64,000 bases of DNA, from the NCBI GenBank assembly GCA_042663485.1, contig JBHTAF010000001.1. One strand, 5' to 3'. Positions 36,040-45,267 of the stretch are shown one piece after another; position 1 is the first letter of the stretch, and each line of letters opens with the position of its first letter. Under the pieces are notes generated by a model. That model ran no database searches and had not been told where the DNA came from. It was given only the letters and a program-made list of their open reading frames with translations. The position numbers were made by a program, and so were the translations under genes. The DNA is from Natronosalvus sp042663485 (GTDB lineage: Archaea; Halobacteriota; Halobacteria; Halobacteriales; Natrialbaceae).

Positions 36040-36933
36040 TCAACTCGAGTCGCGTCGGTCCGATTCGAGGTCCTCGGGCACCGGTTCGTACCGCAGGACG
36101 GGAGTGGAGTCGGGGTCCTCGGTCTCGCCGACCCGCGAGACGCCGGGAATCTCGAGGAGGAGGGACGAAAGCGCCTCGGCTGGGCCGTCGCCCGACTCGT
36201 GTTCCGTCGAGTGCCCGCCCTCGATCGCTTCGAGGAGGTCGTCGACCGTCGCCCGTCCGCGCTCGGCGAGCACGACGAACGCCGCCCGAGCGGTCGCTCG
36301 CTCCGCTGGCGAAGGTTCGAGGCTCTCGAGGGCGTGTCGGGCACTTCCGATCGAGTGTCGAACCGAGGGCGGGTCCGGAACGTCCCGTCCGTCACCGTCT
36401 TCCGGACGGTCGATCGCCGGGGTTCCCTCGTAGCGCCACCGTTCGCCGAGGTCCTCGTCGCCCGAGCGCGCGACGGTTGGCAGGGCCTCGAGGCTATCGT
36501 GAACGCACTCGGACCACCACCGCTCGGCCGACTCGTAGCCCGCGGGGACCTCGCTGTAGGTCGCGTCGATTACCTCCGCGGCTGTGGCCTCGCCCCAGTA
36601 CCGGAGGAACGAGAACGCTGCGCGGACGGCCGACGCCTCGTCCGGTCGCAGGTCGCGCGACTCGAGGACCCGTTCGACCTCGTCGGGGGTGTCGATCCGG
36701 TAATCACGCCCGCCGACAGGGGTCGCTTCGAGGACGCGCCGGCCGTTGTCGGTGAGTTCGTACCGGTCGTCGCCGCGGCTCACGAGTCCGTTGTCCGCGA
36801 GGTGCTCGAGGCTGTCAGCGACGCCGTCGGGCCCCGTATCGAGGCGGTCCGAGAGCGCCTCGATTCCCGCGGGGCCGTCCTCGAGTGCCTCGAGGATCGT
36901 TCGATCCCGATCGTCGAGCGTGTTCGACGGCAC
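36040..36933 (-). CDS. winged-helix transcriptional regulator
   Basis: 297-aa protein. N-terminus LDDRDRTILEALEDGPAGIEA…LDTGPDGVADSLEHLADNGLVSRGDDRYELTDNGRRVL (cited in part) is a classic winged helix of the MarR/ArsR type. The C-terminal half is helical with a repeated ADA/AARAAF pattern and possibly a second wing domain (VRAAFSFLRYWGEATAAEV; ARAAFVVLAERGRATVDDL), so it may be a tandem HTH protein. A GTG start at 36933 is proposed. Target unknown. Confidence 0.75.
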   Translation of the reverse strand: MPSNTLDDRDRTILEALEDGPAGIEALSDRLDTGPDGVADSLEHLADNGLVSRGDDRYELTDNGRRVLEATPVGGRDYRIDTPDEVERVLESRDLRPDEASAVRAAFSFLRYWGEATAAEVIDATYSEVPAGYESAERWWSECVHDSLEALPTVARSGDEDLGERWRYEGTPAIDRPEDGDGRDVPDPPSVRHSIGSARHALESLEPSPAERATARAAFVVLAERGRATVDDLLEAIEGGHSTEHESGDGPAEALSSLLLEIPGVSRVGETEDPDSTPVLRYEPVPEDLESDRRDSS

Positions 36934-37000
36934 GCGAGAACGTCCAACGCCGGGGCACCTAAGTCGAACGCCGGCCGTCGAAAGGTAACGGTTTCGAAGG

Positions 37001-38089
37001 TCACTCGGCGGGCATCGCGCCCGACTCGATCTGTTTCTCGTCGTCGTCGAACGACCCCGACACCCGCTCGAGGTCGAAGACGAACTCGGGTCCGAACGCG
37101 CCCGCCGGCGTGCAAAAGCCCTCGTCGGCGTCGCCGGCGAGCACCCGTCGAGCCGCCGCGACGGCGCCGTCAACGGTCACCACGTACGGATCGGGCGTCT
37201 CGAGTCGCGAGACGACGCGCACGTCGCCCTCGCGCGCCTCGCCCCAGACGAGGGCCGACCCCCGCTCTCGCGCCCGCTCGGACGGTCCCTCGCGGACGAG
37301 TTCGGCGACTGCCTTCAGCGCCCGTTGCACGGGATCTCTCGCGAGCACCGGGGCGAGCAGCCGATGTGACTTGAGACCGAGGCGGGCGGGCGGGGGCATC
37401 ATCGCGTACACTTCGACGTTCGGCACCCCGGTCGTGTAGTACGCCGCCGACACGTCGCCCATGGGCACGGTGACGGCCGGTCGCTCGCCGCGTCCGAAGT
37501 CGATCCACCGCGTCCGCCACCCGGCCGGGACGCGCTCGAGGTGGCCATTCCGGCGAATCGCACCGCCGGTGTCGACGCCCTCGACGACCGTTCTGAGCGT
37601 GCCGACCGACGGCACCCGGATCGAGTCGACCCCCAGTGCGAGCGCCGAGGCGCCGGGAAACCGCTCCGCGAGGTGGGCTGCGAGGCAGTCCATCGCGATC
37701 ACGGAGAACCCCGCGGCCGGGAGCAGCGTCACGCCGGCCTCGCAGGCGTCCACGTCGCGGTCGTGAATCGACTCGATGACGGGAATCTCGCCGGTGATGT
37801 CGACGTAGTCGGTTCCGGTTCGGATGCAGGCCTCGACGAGCGGGTCGGCGGTGTTCGAGAACGGGCCCGCACAGTTCAACACGCACGCGACGTCCTCGAG
37901 CGCTTCGGCCACGGTCGACGGATCGTCGAGAGCGAACCGTCGGCCAGGGCGTCCGAGTTCGTCGACCTGATCGGCTACCCGATCGCCGTCTCGACCGGCG
38001 AGGATCACGTCGATGCCTCGATCGACGGCCGCCTCGGCGACGAGCGACCCGACGAACCCGTACGAGCCGTACAGCAGGAGCGACGACAT
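37001..38089 (-). CDS. saccharopine-dehydrogenase-like NAD(P)-binding oxidoreductase
   Basis: 362-aa protein with an N-terminal Rossmann GSYGFVGSLVAEAAVDRG, NCAGPFSNTADPLVEAC, and DYVDITGEIPV typical of the saccharopine dehydrogenase-like family (trans-acting enoyl reductase type). Substrate unknown; lipid metabolism is plausible for this subgroup. Start ATG 38089, divergent from hjc. Confidence 0.85.
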   Translation of the reverse strand: MSSLLLYGSYGFVGSLVAEAAVDRGIDVILAGRDGDRVADQVDELGRPGRRFALDDPSTVAEALEDVACVLNCAGPFSNTADPLVEACIRTGTDYVDITGEIPVIESIHDRDVDACEAGVTLLPAAGFSVIAMDCLAAHLAERFPGASALALGVDSIRVPSVGTLRTVVEGVDTGGAIRRNGHLERVPAGWRTRWIDFGRGERPAVTVPMGDVSAAYYTTGVPNVEVYAMMPPPARLGLKSHRLLAPVLARDPVQRALKAVAELVREGPSERARERGSALVWGEAREGDVRVVSRLETPDPYVVTVDGAVAAARRVLAGDADEGFCTPAGAFGPEFVFDLERVSGSFDDDEKQIESGAMPAE

Positions 38090-38186
38090 ACCGACGCGTT
38101 CCACGACCCGGCGGTTAAACGGTTGGCTGGCGTAAGCCGACGGCGCCTTCGACGGGTGGAGGGCGGCCTCGGCCGTAGTCGGCCGG

Positions 38187-38194
38187 TTTATAAC
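38187..38194 (+). promoter_or_regulatory. TATA box of hjc
   Basis: GTTTATAA lies about 26-30 nt before the hjc ATG (38217), predicting a leaderless transcript. Confidence 0.5.
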
Positions 38195-38216
38195 GATTCG
38201 GTGGCGAGAGGGGGAC

Positions 38217-38738
38217 ATGTCTCAGGCGAAGGGCGACCGCCGGGAACGCGAACTCGTCAACCTGCTCGACGAGGCCGGGTTCGCCGTCATGCGAGCGCCC
38301 GCCAGCGGCTCTGCGACCGAACGCGAACTGCCCGACGTACTCGCCGGCGACGGCGAGACCTTCTACGCGATCGAGGCCAAATCGAGCGCCGGCAACCCCA
38401 TCTACCTCACCGGCGAGGAGGTCGAGGCGCTCATCTACTTCGCGCAGAACTTCGGCGCAAAACCCCGCATCGGCGTCCGGTTCGACCGCGAGGACTGGTA
38501 CTTCTTCCACCCCGGCGACCTCCACGTCACCGACGGCGGGAACTACCGCGTGAAAAAGGAGACCGCTGTCGCCGAAGGTACCGACTTCGACGAGTTCGTC
38601 GGCCGCTCGCAGAAGGTCACCCTCGAGGAGGTCGGAGACGCCACTGACTCGGGGCCGGATCCCGAAATCGTACGCGTCCTCCGGGCGGTCGAGCAGGGTG
38701 TGATGGACGTCGAGGAGGCGGCGACAATACTCGAGTAG
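38217..38738 (+). CDS. hjc: Holliday junction resolvase Hjc
   Basis: 173-aa archaeal resolvase of the restriction-endonuclease-like fold. Catalytic residues of the family are visible: Glu in the first helix (ERELVNLLDEAGFAVMRAP), Asp in RELPDVLAGDGETFYAIEAK and the E-x-K pair of that strand. It cuts four-way junctions during recombinational repair. The protein is longer than crenarchaeal Hjc (~140 aa) by a C-terminal helical tail. Confidence 0.95.
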   Translation: MSQAKGDRRERELVNLLDEAGFAVMRAPASGSATERELPDVLAGDGETFYAIEAKSSAGNPIYLTGEEVEALIYFAQNFGAKPRIGVRFDREDWYFFHPGDLHVTDGGNYRVKKETAVAEGTDFDEFVGRSQKVTLEEVGDATDSGPDPEIVRVLRAVEQGVMDVEEAATILE

Positions 38739-38821
38739 GGCAGGGACGGCGACGCTCGAGTAGGCCGTCAGTGGGTGTCGGTGTTCGAGTAGACCGCCAT
38801 AGTGTGCTGACACTCGAGTAG
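38730..38821 (+). repeat. four CTCGAGTAG-type motifs spanning the hjc stop
   Basis: CTCGAGTAG occurs at 38730-38738 (containing the hjc TAG stop), 38755-38763, 38813-38821, and as TTCGAGTAG at 38784-38792. Start-to-start spacing is 25, 29 and 29 nt. Could be remnants of tandem duplication of the gene end, or a chance effect of CTCGAG abundance. Confidence 0.5.
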
Positions 38822-38871
38822 CGTCGAGTCGAGATTGAGGTCTCGAGTCGAAACGGCACCCTCGAGCCGAT

Positions 38872-39078
38872 TCACCCCAAGAAGAGGTCGATCATGTCGT
38901 TACTCGAGTTGCCGCGGTACAGTTCCGAGTAGCCGCAGTTGGTACACGAGACGACGCGAAAGCGACGGTTCTGGATGTCGAAGATCTTCGAGAGGCCGGT
39001 GCCGGAGGTGGCGATGTCGTCGACTTCCGTCTCGGTGTGGCCGCACTTCGGACAGCCCTGATCGCTATCGGAGACCAT
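38872..39078 (-). CDS. small zinc-ribbon protein
   Basis: 68-aa protein with two knuckles, CPKC (9-12) and CTNC (45-48), spaced as in a zinc ribbon. This is a common euryarchaeal type with an FRVVSCTNCGYSELYRG motif. Role unknown; RNA or transcription related is plausible. Start ATG 39078; convergent with hjc. Confidence 0.8.
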   Translation of the reverse strand: MVSDSDQGCPKCGHTETEVDDIATSGTGLSKIFDIQNRRFRVVSCTNCGYSELYRGNSSNDMIDLFLG

Positions 39079-39139
39079 ACGCGCCGTTCGTGACGGATGT
39101 TTGAATACTTTATTGTCGCTGAACGTCGAATTGGCACCT

Positions 39140-39349
39140 ATGACCGCCGGATTCGTCGCCTTCGTGCTCCTCCTCTCGCTGCTGGTGCCGCTTGCGCTCT
39201 ACGTGCTGATCAGCGACGAAACCACGAACCCGGAGGTCGTCGATCGAGAGAGCGCCGAACGCGAGGCGATGAGCCTCGGCGGACGCGACGCTCGAGCCCG
39301 GTCTCGAAACGCCGAATCGACGGTGGCAGACTCGAGGGAATCCGAGTAG
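39140..39349 (+). CDS. small single-span membrane protein
   Basis: 69-aa protein with one N-terminal transmembrane helix (GFVAFVLLLSLLVPLALYVL) and a short charged cytoplasmic tail. Function unknown. Start chosen at ATG 39140 because it directly precedes the helix. Confidence 0.65.
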   Translation: MTAGFVAFVLLLSLLVPLALYVLISDETTNPEVVDRESAEREAMSLGGRDARARSRNAESTVADSRESE

Positions 39350-39442
39350 GAGAGAGGAGCGGATCCCGATCAGGTCGAGCGAGACCACGGAGTGGGGGTA
39401 CAGCCGACTCTCGTCGAGATTCCCTGCACCCGACAACTCCTG

Positions 39443-41137
39443 TTACTCCTCCGGTTCGTCCGTATTCGACTGCCGGCGCAGCCACTCGAGGCCGAGGAGC
39501 CCGCCGAAGATCCCTGCGCCGGTCGTGAAACCGGGTGACTCGTCTGCGTCCGTCTGGGAGGTGCGTTCTTCGGCCTCGTTAGCCCCGTCGGCTCCGTCGT
39601 CGGAGTCGGTCGTGGTCTCGTCATCGTCGTCGGATACGTTTCCGTCGGATCCGGTCGTATCCTCGCCATCGTCGTTTTCGTCGTCGTTGGGACACCCGCA
39701 CGTGTCGCCGTCGTTTGTGCCGTCGCTGTCGTCATCGTCGTCTCCATCATCACCACTCGTTTCCTCGTCCTCGTTATCTCCGTCGTCGTCCTGGTCATCC
39801 TCTCCGTCGGCGTCGTCGCTTCCGTCGCCGTCGCTTTCGTCGCCGTCATCCTGTTCGTCGTCTCCGTCGTCACCCGACCCGTCGTCGTCAGGTTCGTGGA
39901 TTGCGACGATACCGTCGTTATTGGTACGGTCTCGAGAGAGATAGATCGCGTCGTCACCGATTGCCGTAATCTCGTGGCGATCGAACTCGTCAGAGAGCGA
40001 GAGGACCCACTGCACCGTCCCGTCGTCGAGGTCGAAGGCGACCAGGTCGTTTTCGTACTCCTGTTGGTCACTCTCTGCATACCCGAAGTAAGCGTAGAGT
40101 GTGTCTCCGGCAACTACGCCGGAATCGCCAACCACCGGAGCGGACGTCCGCCAGCGTTCCGCTCCGCTCTCGAGATCCATCACGGTCAGACTGGAGTCCC
40201 CCGGACTCTCTCGGACGCTGGAAACGGCCAGCGACCCCTTCAGTGTGAATCTACCCCACACGAACGAGCTGTTTTCCAGGTGCTCTCCCGTAATTGGATC
40301 GAGCCCTACCCAGCCCCCTCTCTCGATGCTATTGGCGAGGAGAGCGCTATCGGTGACGATCATCGCACCGTTCTCGTGGAACTCATCTGGGGCGACGGCA
40401 TCGTGGTGTCGCCACACCTCCTCGCCCGTTTCGGGCTCGAGCGCGAAGAGTACGTGTTTGTTCGACGCGTAGACGACCCCGTTCGCCGCGCACGTGCCGC
40501 GGAACTCCTTCTCGTAGGTCTCTTCACCGTCGTACCCGTCGACCGTGATCGTCTGAATCTGCCAGCGTACCGAGCCGTCTTCGGCGTCCAATCCGTACAC
40601 GACACCGTCGGCGACGACGTAAATGCCCCCGTAGGCAACCGTCATCGAAGAAACAGCCTCCTCAGAGCCGATGGACGATTCCCAGCGTAGTGACCCATCT
40701 GATCGATCGAACGCGTAGACCTCGTCTCCGCTCGCGTAGACGGTATCGTCGATGACCGTCGGATTACTCGCCTGGACGTCGTCGTTTCGCCACTGTACCG
40801 ACCCGTCCTCGGGGTCGAGTGCGGCGATGGAGTCGTCCACACTACAGTACACTCGCTCGTCGTCGAGCGCGATTTCGGCGCCGGCGTCGACCGTCCACGC
40901 CACCTCGAGAGCGTTCTCGTCGAACGTTCGCTCGCCCTCGACGAACTTCGTGTTCCCGGAGTTCGCCCGATTCGACCACGTGTCGTTCGCCCCGCTCGGT
41001 CCGATTTCCGGGTCGGGAAGCGAGTCGAGTACGTTGGAGTCCCCGTCCGTTACCGCACTCGCTGAGTAGGCGCTCCCCGCGAGTACCACTGCTACTGCGC
41101 TGTGTTTCAGGAAATCACGTCTGTCGTAACCGGACAT
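39443..41137 (-). CDS. Tat-exported PQQ-like beta-propeller protein with possible PGF-CTERM-like anchor
   Basis: 564-aa secreted protein. N-terminus YDRRDFLKHSAVAVVLAG is a twin-arginine signal. Repeats such as AALDPEDGSVQWRNDD, YAFDRSDGSLRWES and YGLDAEDGSVRWQIQ are PQQ-binding-like (YVTN-type) propeller blades. After an Asp/Glu/Gly-rich linker (~residues 420-530), the C-terminus SPGFTTGAGIFGGLLGLEWL looks like a degenerate PGF-CTERM archaeosortase signal, implying lipid anchoring to the outer face. Start ATG 41137 with an AT-rich promoter region upstream. Confidence 0.82.
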   Translation of the reverse strand: MSGYDRRDFLKHSAVAVVLAGSAYSASAVTDGDSNVLDSLPDPEIGPSGANDTWSNRANSGNTKFVEGERTFDENALEVAWTVDAGAEIALDDERVYCSVDDSIAALDPEDGSVQWRNDDVQASNPTVIDDTVYASGDEVYAFDRSDGSLRWESSIGSEEAVSSMTVAYGGIYVVADGVVYGLDAEDGSVRWQIQTITVDGYDGEETYEKEFRGTCAANGVVYASNKHVLFALEPETGEEVWRHHDAVAPDEFHENGAMIVTDSALLANSIERGGWVGLDPITGEHLENSSFVWGRFTLKGSLAVSSVRESPGDSSLTVMDLESGAERWRTSAPVVGDSGVVAGDTLYAYFGYAESDQQEYENDLVAFDLDDGTVQWVLSLSDEFDRHEITAIGDDAIYLSRDRTNNDGIVAIHEPDDDGSGDDGDDEQDDGDESDGDGSDDADGEDDQDDDGDNEDEETSGDDGDDDDDSDGTNDGDTCGCPNDDENDDGEDTTGSDGNVSDDDDETTTDSDDGADGANEAEERTSQTDADESPGFTTGAGIFGGLLGLEWLRRQSNTDEPEE

Positions 41138-41455
41138 ACTCGCAATGGGCGGAAACTAAAATATCAATACCCACCAGATAATTTGTTAATGAAACAGTTC
41201 GCCATGGACAAACCGACGGATCTACCGGTACGCACCGCGACCACTCAACCGTTCGATCGTACACACTCGAGGGCGCCGTTCAGGCCGCGAGCGGTTTCGA
41301 GAGCCTTCCAAAGTGACGATTTCGATACGTGAAGCAGTTGATAGTAGGAGAGATTGCTCGAGTGGGACGCGTTCTCGAGCGGCTGTCGATCCGGTTCGAG
41401 AATACGACTATGGCTGCTACCACCACACTATGCTAGCCGCGGTTCTGGCCCGTCA
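41138..41455. other. intergenic region between PQQ-propeller gene and frameshifted acyl-CoA dehydrogenase
   Basis: About 318 bp. The propeller-proximal part is AT-rich (ACTAAAATATCAATACC near 41155-41172) and presumably holds that gene's promoter. Small frames in the rest lack coding features. I see no RNA gene. Confidence 0.45.
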
Positions 41456-43302
41456 TTACTGTGTTTCCGGCCGATCGAGGGTCGCCGGGTCAACCGCACC
41501 GTAACCCACGACCGCATCGAAGTGCTCGAGCGCGAACCGGTCGCCGCTCGTGATCCCACGGGCCGCCCGAGCGTCGAACTGCCGATCGATGAATCGCCGA
41601 GCGACGAGTGCGAGGCGGGCGTCGGGATCGCCACCGTCGTGGCCATCACGCCGGCCCTCGAGCGCTCGCTGGGCCTCCTCGAGCAACAGCGCCGCGGTGA
41701 AGACGTCGAAGACGTAGTGAGTCAGCTCCTTGGCCTGGAGCTGAGCGTACTCGACGTCCTCCGTCGCCAGTTCGGCGAGTGCGGTCCCGAGATCCTGAAA
41801 CTCCCTCTCGACCGCCTCGGCGGAATCCGCAAGGAGCGAGTGCGAAACGGCCTCGAGCCGCGCCTCCACGACCTCGAGGAACGGCTCGTGAGCGTCTTCA
41901 CGCTCGAGCGCGCGGAGCACGTCGAGCGAGAGGATGTTCTCGGTCCCCTCCCAGATGGGGAGCACCTGGGCATCGCGCAGCAGGCGGTTGGTGATGAAGT
42001 CGTTCACGTAGCCGTTGCCGCCCTGGATCTCCATCGCGTAGGAGGCGGTGTCGACGGCCATCCGACCCGTCCGGGCTTTCGCGATAGGGATCAGCAGTCG
42101 CATGAGTCGGTAGGCGTGTTCCCCTTCGGCCTCGAGTTCCTCGAGGCGGCCGTCCGGGATTTCGAGGTCCCCACGCGCCGCCCGCTCGGCCCGCTCCCGG
42201 ATCGAGAACAGCCGCGCGGCCTCCATCGTGAACGCCGTCGCCGCCTCGTGATCGACGACCATGTCGACCAGGTCCCGTCGCACCAGCGGGTGCTGGTCGA
42301 TCGGTTTTCCGAAGGCTTCCCGATTGGCCGCCCTGACTTTGCTCTCGAGCAGCGCCCGACCGATGAGTCCGCACGACGCGGCGGCGTTCGAGAGGCGCTC
42401 GAGGTTGAGCATCTCGGCCATCTGCCGGAACCCGTTCTCTGGTTCGCCGACGAGAAACGCCTTCGCACCCCGGAACTCGACTTCGCCCGTTGGAACCGCA
42501 ACGGTCCCTAGCTTGTCCTTCAGGCGGCGATACAGCTGGTCGTTCAGCTTCCCCTCGAGTTCGTGCGGCACGAGAAACAGCGAGAGCCCGCTCGTGCCGT
42601 CGGGTGCGCCTTCGATTCGAGCGAGAGCGAGTGTCCCCTGGGCGTCGACGTTCGAGCAGAACCACTTTTCGCCGGTGAGGCGGTAGCACCCGGCATCCTC
42701 GTCCCACTCGGCGCGGGTTTCGGTGGCGCCGACGTCGCTGCCGCCCTGCTTCTCGGTGAGGAACATCGCCCCTCGATCAGGTCGTCGTAGGCGCGGCTCG
42801 TCAGGCCGTCGTAGTAGGACTCGAGGCTCCCGTCGTCGAACTTCTCGAGGACCAGCGCGGCCCCCGCGGTCATCGCGACCGGGCAATCGAAGCCGACGTC
42901 GGCGTAACAGAGCAGGTGCTGCATGACGAGGTTGTGCACCAGAGGCATCGGGTCGTCGCGACCCGGTGGCGCCTCGAACGCGTCGGCGACGATTCCGGTC
43001 TCGTAGACCAGGCGCTCGTTCTCGAGCTGTTCGGGCGGGTAGCGAACCCGGTTCTGCACCTCGCCGTGTTTGTCGTAGGGCTCGAGTTCCGGCCCGTGGT
43101 CGTCGATCACGTCCGCGTTGTCGGCCACCGTGTGCCCGACGAGCTCGCCGAACGCCTCGAGGCGCGGGCTGGCCCACTCGAGTTCGTCCTCGGTGTAAAT
43201 GCGGGCAACCTCGCGCTGGAGCGCCCGGTCGAAGGTCCAGTAGTTGACGTGGCGACCCTCCTCGAGGGCGCCGTAGTCGATTCGGTCGTCCGTGATCGTC
43301 AT
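41456..43302 (-). pseudogene. acyl-CoA dehydrogenase, single-base frameshift
   Basis: Two adjacent frames together encode one acyl-CoA dehydrogenase of about 610 aa. From ATG 43302 the frame reads MTITDDRIDYGALEEG…SRAYDDLIEG, then becomes nonsense; the correct continuation, AMFLTEKQGGSDVGATETRAEW…, is in another frame. Restoring one base in the C-run at 42769-42772 (GGGG on the coding strand) rejoins them. Catalytic and FAD motifs (MFLTEKQGGSDVG; EIQGGNGYVNDFITNRLLRD) are intact downstream. It could be a sequencing or assembly error at a homopolymer, or a genuine inactivating mutation. Confidence 0.85.
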
Positions 43303-43428
43303 ACCCGAGTACTCGGATTCGGACGACGATAAAACGGGGCGAAACCAACGGATGGGGCGTTGCGCCTGGTTGTCGGCAGTCGCTGGCGCCCAACCAGACC
43401 TCAGAACGAGTTCAGAGGTGGCTCAGGC

Positions 43429-44058
43429 TCAGACCTTCTCGAGGCGCGTCCGCGGGAAGACGTACACGCGTAGCGACTCGGGAACGGGGCCATTTCGGGC
43501 GACCGTTGCGTGGGGATACACGGCGCCGACGACCGGCACGTCGGAGTCGTAGCGCCTGTTGGTGACGTAGTCGGCGACTGAGGTGTCGGCGGCGCTGATG
43601 TGGACGGCGTCCGCCCGAAGGTCCGAGACGTCGACGACCGTCAGGCGGTCGCCGGTTTCCCGGTCGCGGACGCGGTCGCCGGGGTAGACGGCGTGCTCGT
43701 CGCAGTAGGCCGGACCGTCGGCTTCCGGGCCGTCCTCGTCAACGAACGTCGGGTCGCCACAGTCGAAACAGGGGACGGCGAGCTGGCCCGGCGGCGGCGT
43801 CCGCCCCTCGGTAATCTCGATGGCGATTCGGCGGACGTGCTTACACCGGGCGTCCCGGAAGACGTGGTCGGGACAGGTACACCGGCCGGCCTCGAGGTCG
43901 ACCAGGTAGGTTGCGCCGCTGCCGGCCTCGACCTCGTAGAGGCCGTCGCCGAGCGGGAGTACGGACATACGATCGGTTCTCGCCCGGACCGACCGGTCGT
44001 CGAGGTGTCGGCGGGGCGGGAGGGGGAGCGATGCTTTCGGTGACGCGACTGTGTTCAT
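43429..44058 (-). CDS. SWIM zinc-finger protein
   Basis: 209-aa protein whose SWIM motif CTCPDHVFRDARCKH (CxC…CxH) follows a GATYLVDLEAGR strand; the rest of the protein has an additional CFDCGDPTFV…YCDEH zinc-like cluster. SWIM proteins bind DNA or partner proteins; haloarchaeal members of this length are conserved but uncharacterised. The start at ATG 44058 (MNTVASPKASLPLPPRRHLDDR) is favoured, from memory of similar N-termini. Confidence 0.8.
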   Translation of the reverse strand: MNTVASPKASLPLPPRRHLDDRSVRARTDRMSVLPLGDGLYEVEAGSGATYLVDLEAGRCTCPDHVFRDARCKHVRRIAIEITEGRTPPPGQLAVPCFDCGDPTFVDEDGPEADGPAYCDEHAVYPGDRVRDRETGDRLTVVDVSDLRADAVHISAADTSVADYVTNRRYDSDVPVVGAVYPHATVARNGPVPESLRVYVFPRTRLEKV

Positions 44059-44267
44059 GGATGCGTCGATAGTGGTGGATTCGGTCGTCGGGCTATTCGA
44101 CAGTAATAGGGGCTCGAGCACCCTAAACCCTCGGTCAGCCGATACTGACTGTTCAGGACAATTCGGTGCGCGGGCCGTCTCGGTTCGACGCCAACGCGGA
44201 GAGCGTGAGTCGAGCGGAGGGCATGCGAACCGGTACAGAATCCGAGGTGAGAAACGTCGAACGTCCG

Positions 44268-44987
44268 TCAGGCGTCCACGACGCCGGTCGTCAACTCGCC
44301 GAGGGTCGCCTCGAGCACGTAGTCCGGTGCCTCGAGCGACAGGACGGTCTCCTCGTCGACGTCAGCGAAGCGAACGAGGAGTTCGTAGGAACCGTCGGCC
44401 TCGACCTGCGAGATCTCTTGCTGGGATTCGTCGAGCGTCGAGAGCCAGACGTACTCGCCCTCGTGGTCCGGCGAGGACCGACCGACGATCTCGTAAGTGG
44501 GGATGGACTCGGCGCTCTCGCCCGCGGTCGGATAGCCCGCGTCGGTCCACCCGTTGTACCCCTCGTCGAGCGCGTAGACGTTCTCGAAGCCGTCCGCGAG
44601 CAGTTCGCTCGCCCGGAGGACGGCCAGCGAGTGCGGACAGCCACAGTAGGTGACGATCCGGGTGTCCTCGCTCCACTCCTTCGTCGGGTCGCCCTCGACG
44701 CCGTCGGGCGCCGTGCTCAGGTGCGCCCCTTCGATGTGCGAGGCGCCGTACTGTCCCGCTCCGCGCGTGTCCAGGAACTCCGCTTCGTCGGCCTCGTACC
44801 ACTCGTAGGCGTCCTCGAGCGGGACCAGGGGGACAGTCTGACCGCCCTGCGATTCCGTGTCGTATCCCTCGTCGTTCGTCGCGTCTCCACCGGGCGAGTC
44901 CTCGTCCTCGAGGATCGATCCGAGACAGCCCGATAGACCCGATATCGAAGCGATCCCGACCGCCCCGAGAACCGTACGTCGTCGCAT
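44268..44987 (-). CDS. rhodanese-domain lipoprotein
   Basis: 239-aa lipoprotein: an Arg-rich N-terminus, hydrophobic stretch and lipobox LSGC with Cys21. A rhodanese domain follows (LEDAYEWYEADEAEFLDTRG; HIEGAHL; active-site loop CGCPHS with Cys115/Cys117). The C-terminal ~80 residues form a second beta-rich part (EYVWLSTLDESQQEISQVEA). The loop CxCxxS differs from the usual CRxGxR, so sulfur transfer to a specific acceptor is possible. Start ATG 44987. Confidence 0.85.
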   Translation of the reverse strand: MRRRTVLGAVGIASISGLSGCLGSILEDEDSPGGDATNDEGYDTESQGGQTVPLVPLEDAYEWYEADEAEFLDTRGAGQYGASHIEGAHLSTAPDGVEGDPTKEWSEDTRIVTYCGCPHSLAVLRASELLADGFENVYALDEGYNGWTDAGYPTAGESAESIPTYEIVGRSSPDHEGEYVWLSTLDESQQEISQVEADGSYELLVRFADVDEETVLSLEAPDYVLEATLGELTTGVVDA

Positions 44988-45130
44988 ACGGGTTTCAGGT
45001 CGTGCCACCGTCTAAACCTTCTGGTGTAAACCCCGCTTCTCGCCGGTAATTTCGATGAGAGAACCCCTTCATTTCGAGTGGAAACCGCTAGCAAGGGCTA
45101 CGATCGGGCTCGAGTCGAAGTTTGAGAAGT

Positions 45131-45202
45131 AGACCCACCAGGATTCGAACCTGGGTCGAAGCCCCCAGAAGGCTTCAGGATTGGCCGCTACCCCATGGGT
45201 CT
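45131..45202 (-). tRNA. tRNA-Gln (anticodon CUG)
   Basis: 72-nt cloverleaf on the minus strand. The acceptor stem pairs AGACCCA with TGGGTCT; the T-arm has GGTTCGAATCC; the anticodon stem AAGCC/GGCTT encloses loop TTCTGGG, giving anticodon CUG (codon CAG). No intron and no encoded CCA. It lies between the rhodanese and cupin/zinc-ribbon genes. Confidence 0.93.
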
Positions 45203-45267
45203 GCGAGCGCAGAACGAGATTCGCGCGGCCACTACTTATGACTGTCGTATCGGACCAGGCGGAACGA

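Noticed and set aside
38730..38821. CRISPR-like repeats
   Set aside because: The unit is 9 nt, spacers are too short and not unique sequence, and no cas genes are near.
39525..39880. Acidic repeats at the propeller C-terminus as tandem DNA repeats or toxin domain
   Set aside because: They are a typical Asp/Glu-rich haloarchaeal linker before the membrane anchor.
41456..43393. A single 645-aa frame as an intact gene
   Set aside because: Its first ~200 residues are out of frame with the real acyl-CoA dehydrogenase N-terminus, which is in the overlapping frame from ATG 43302. The gene is frameshifted.
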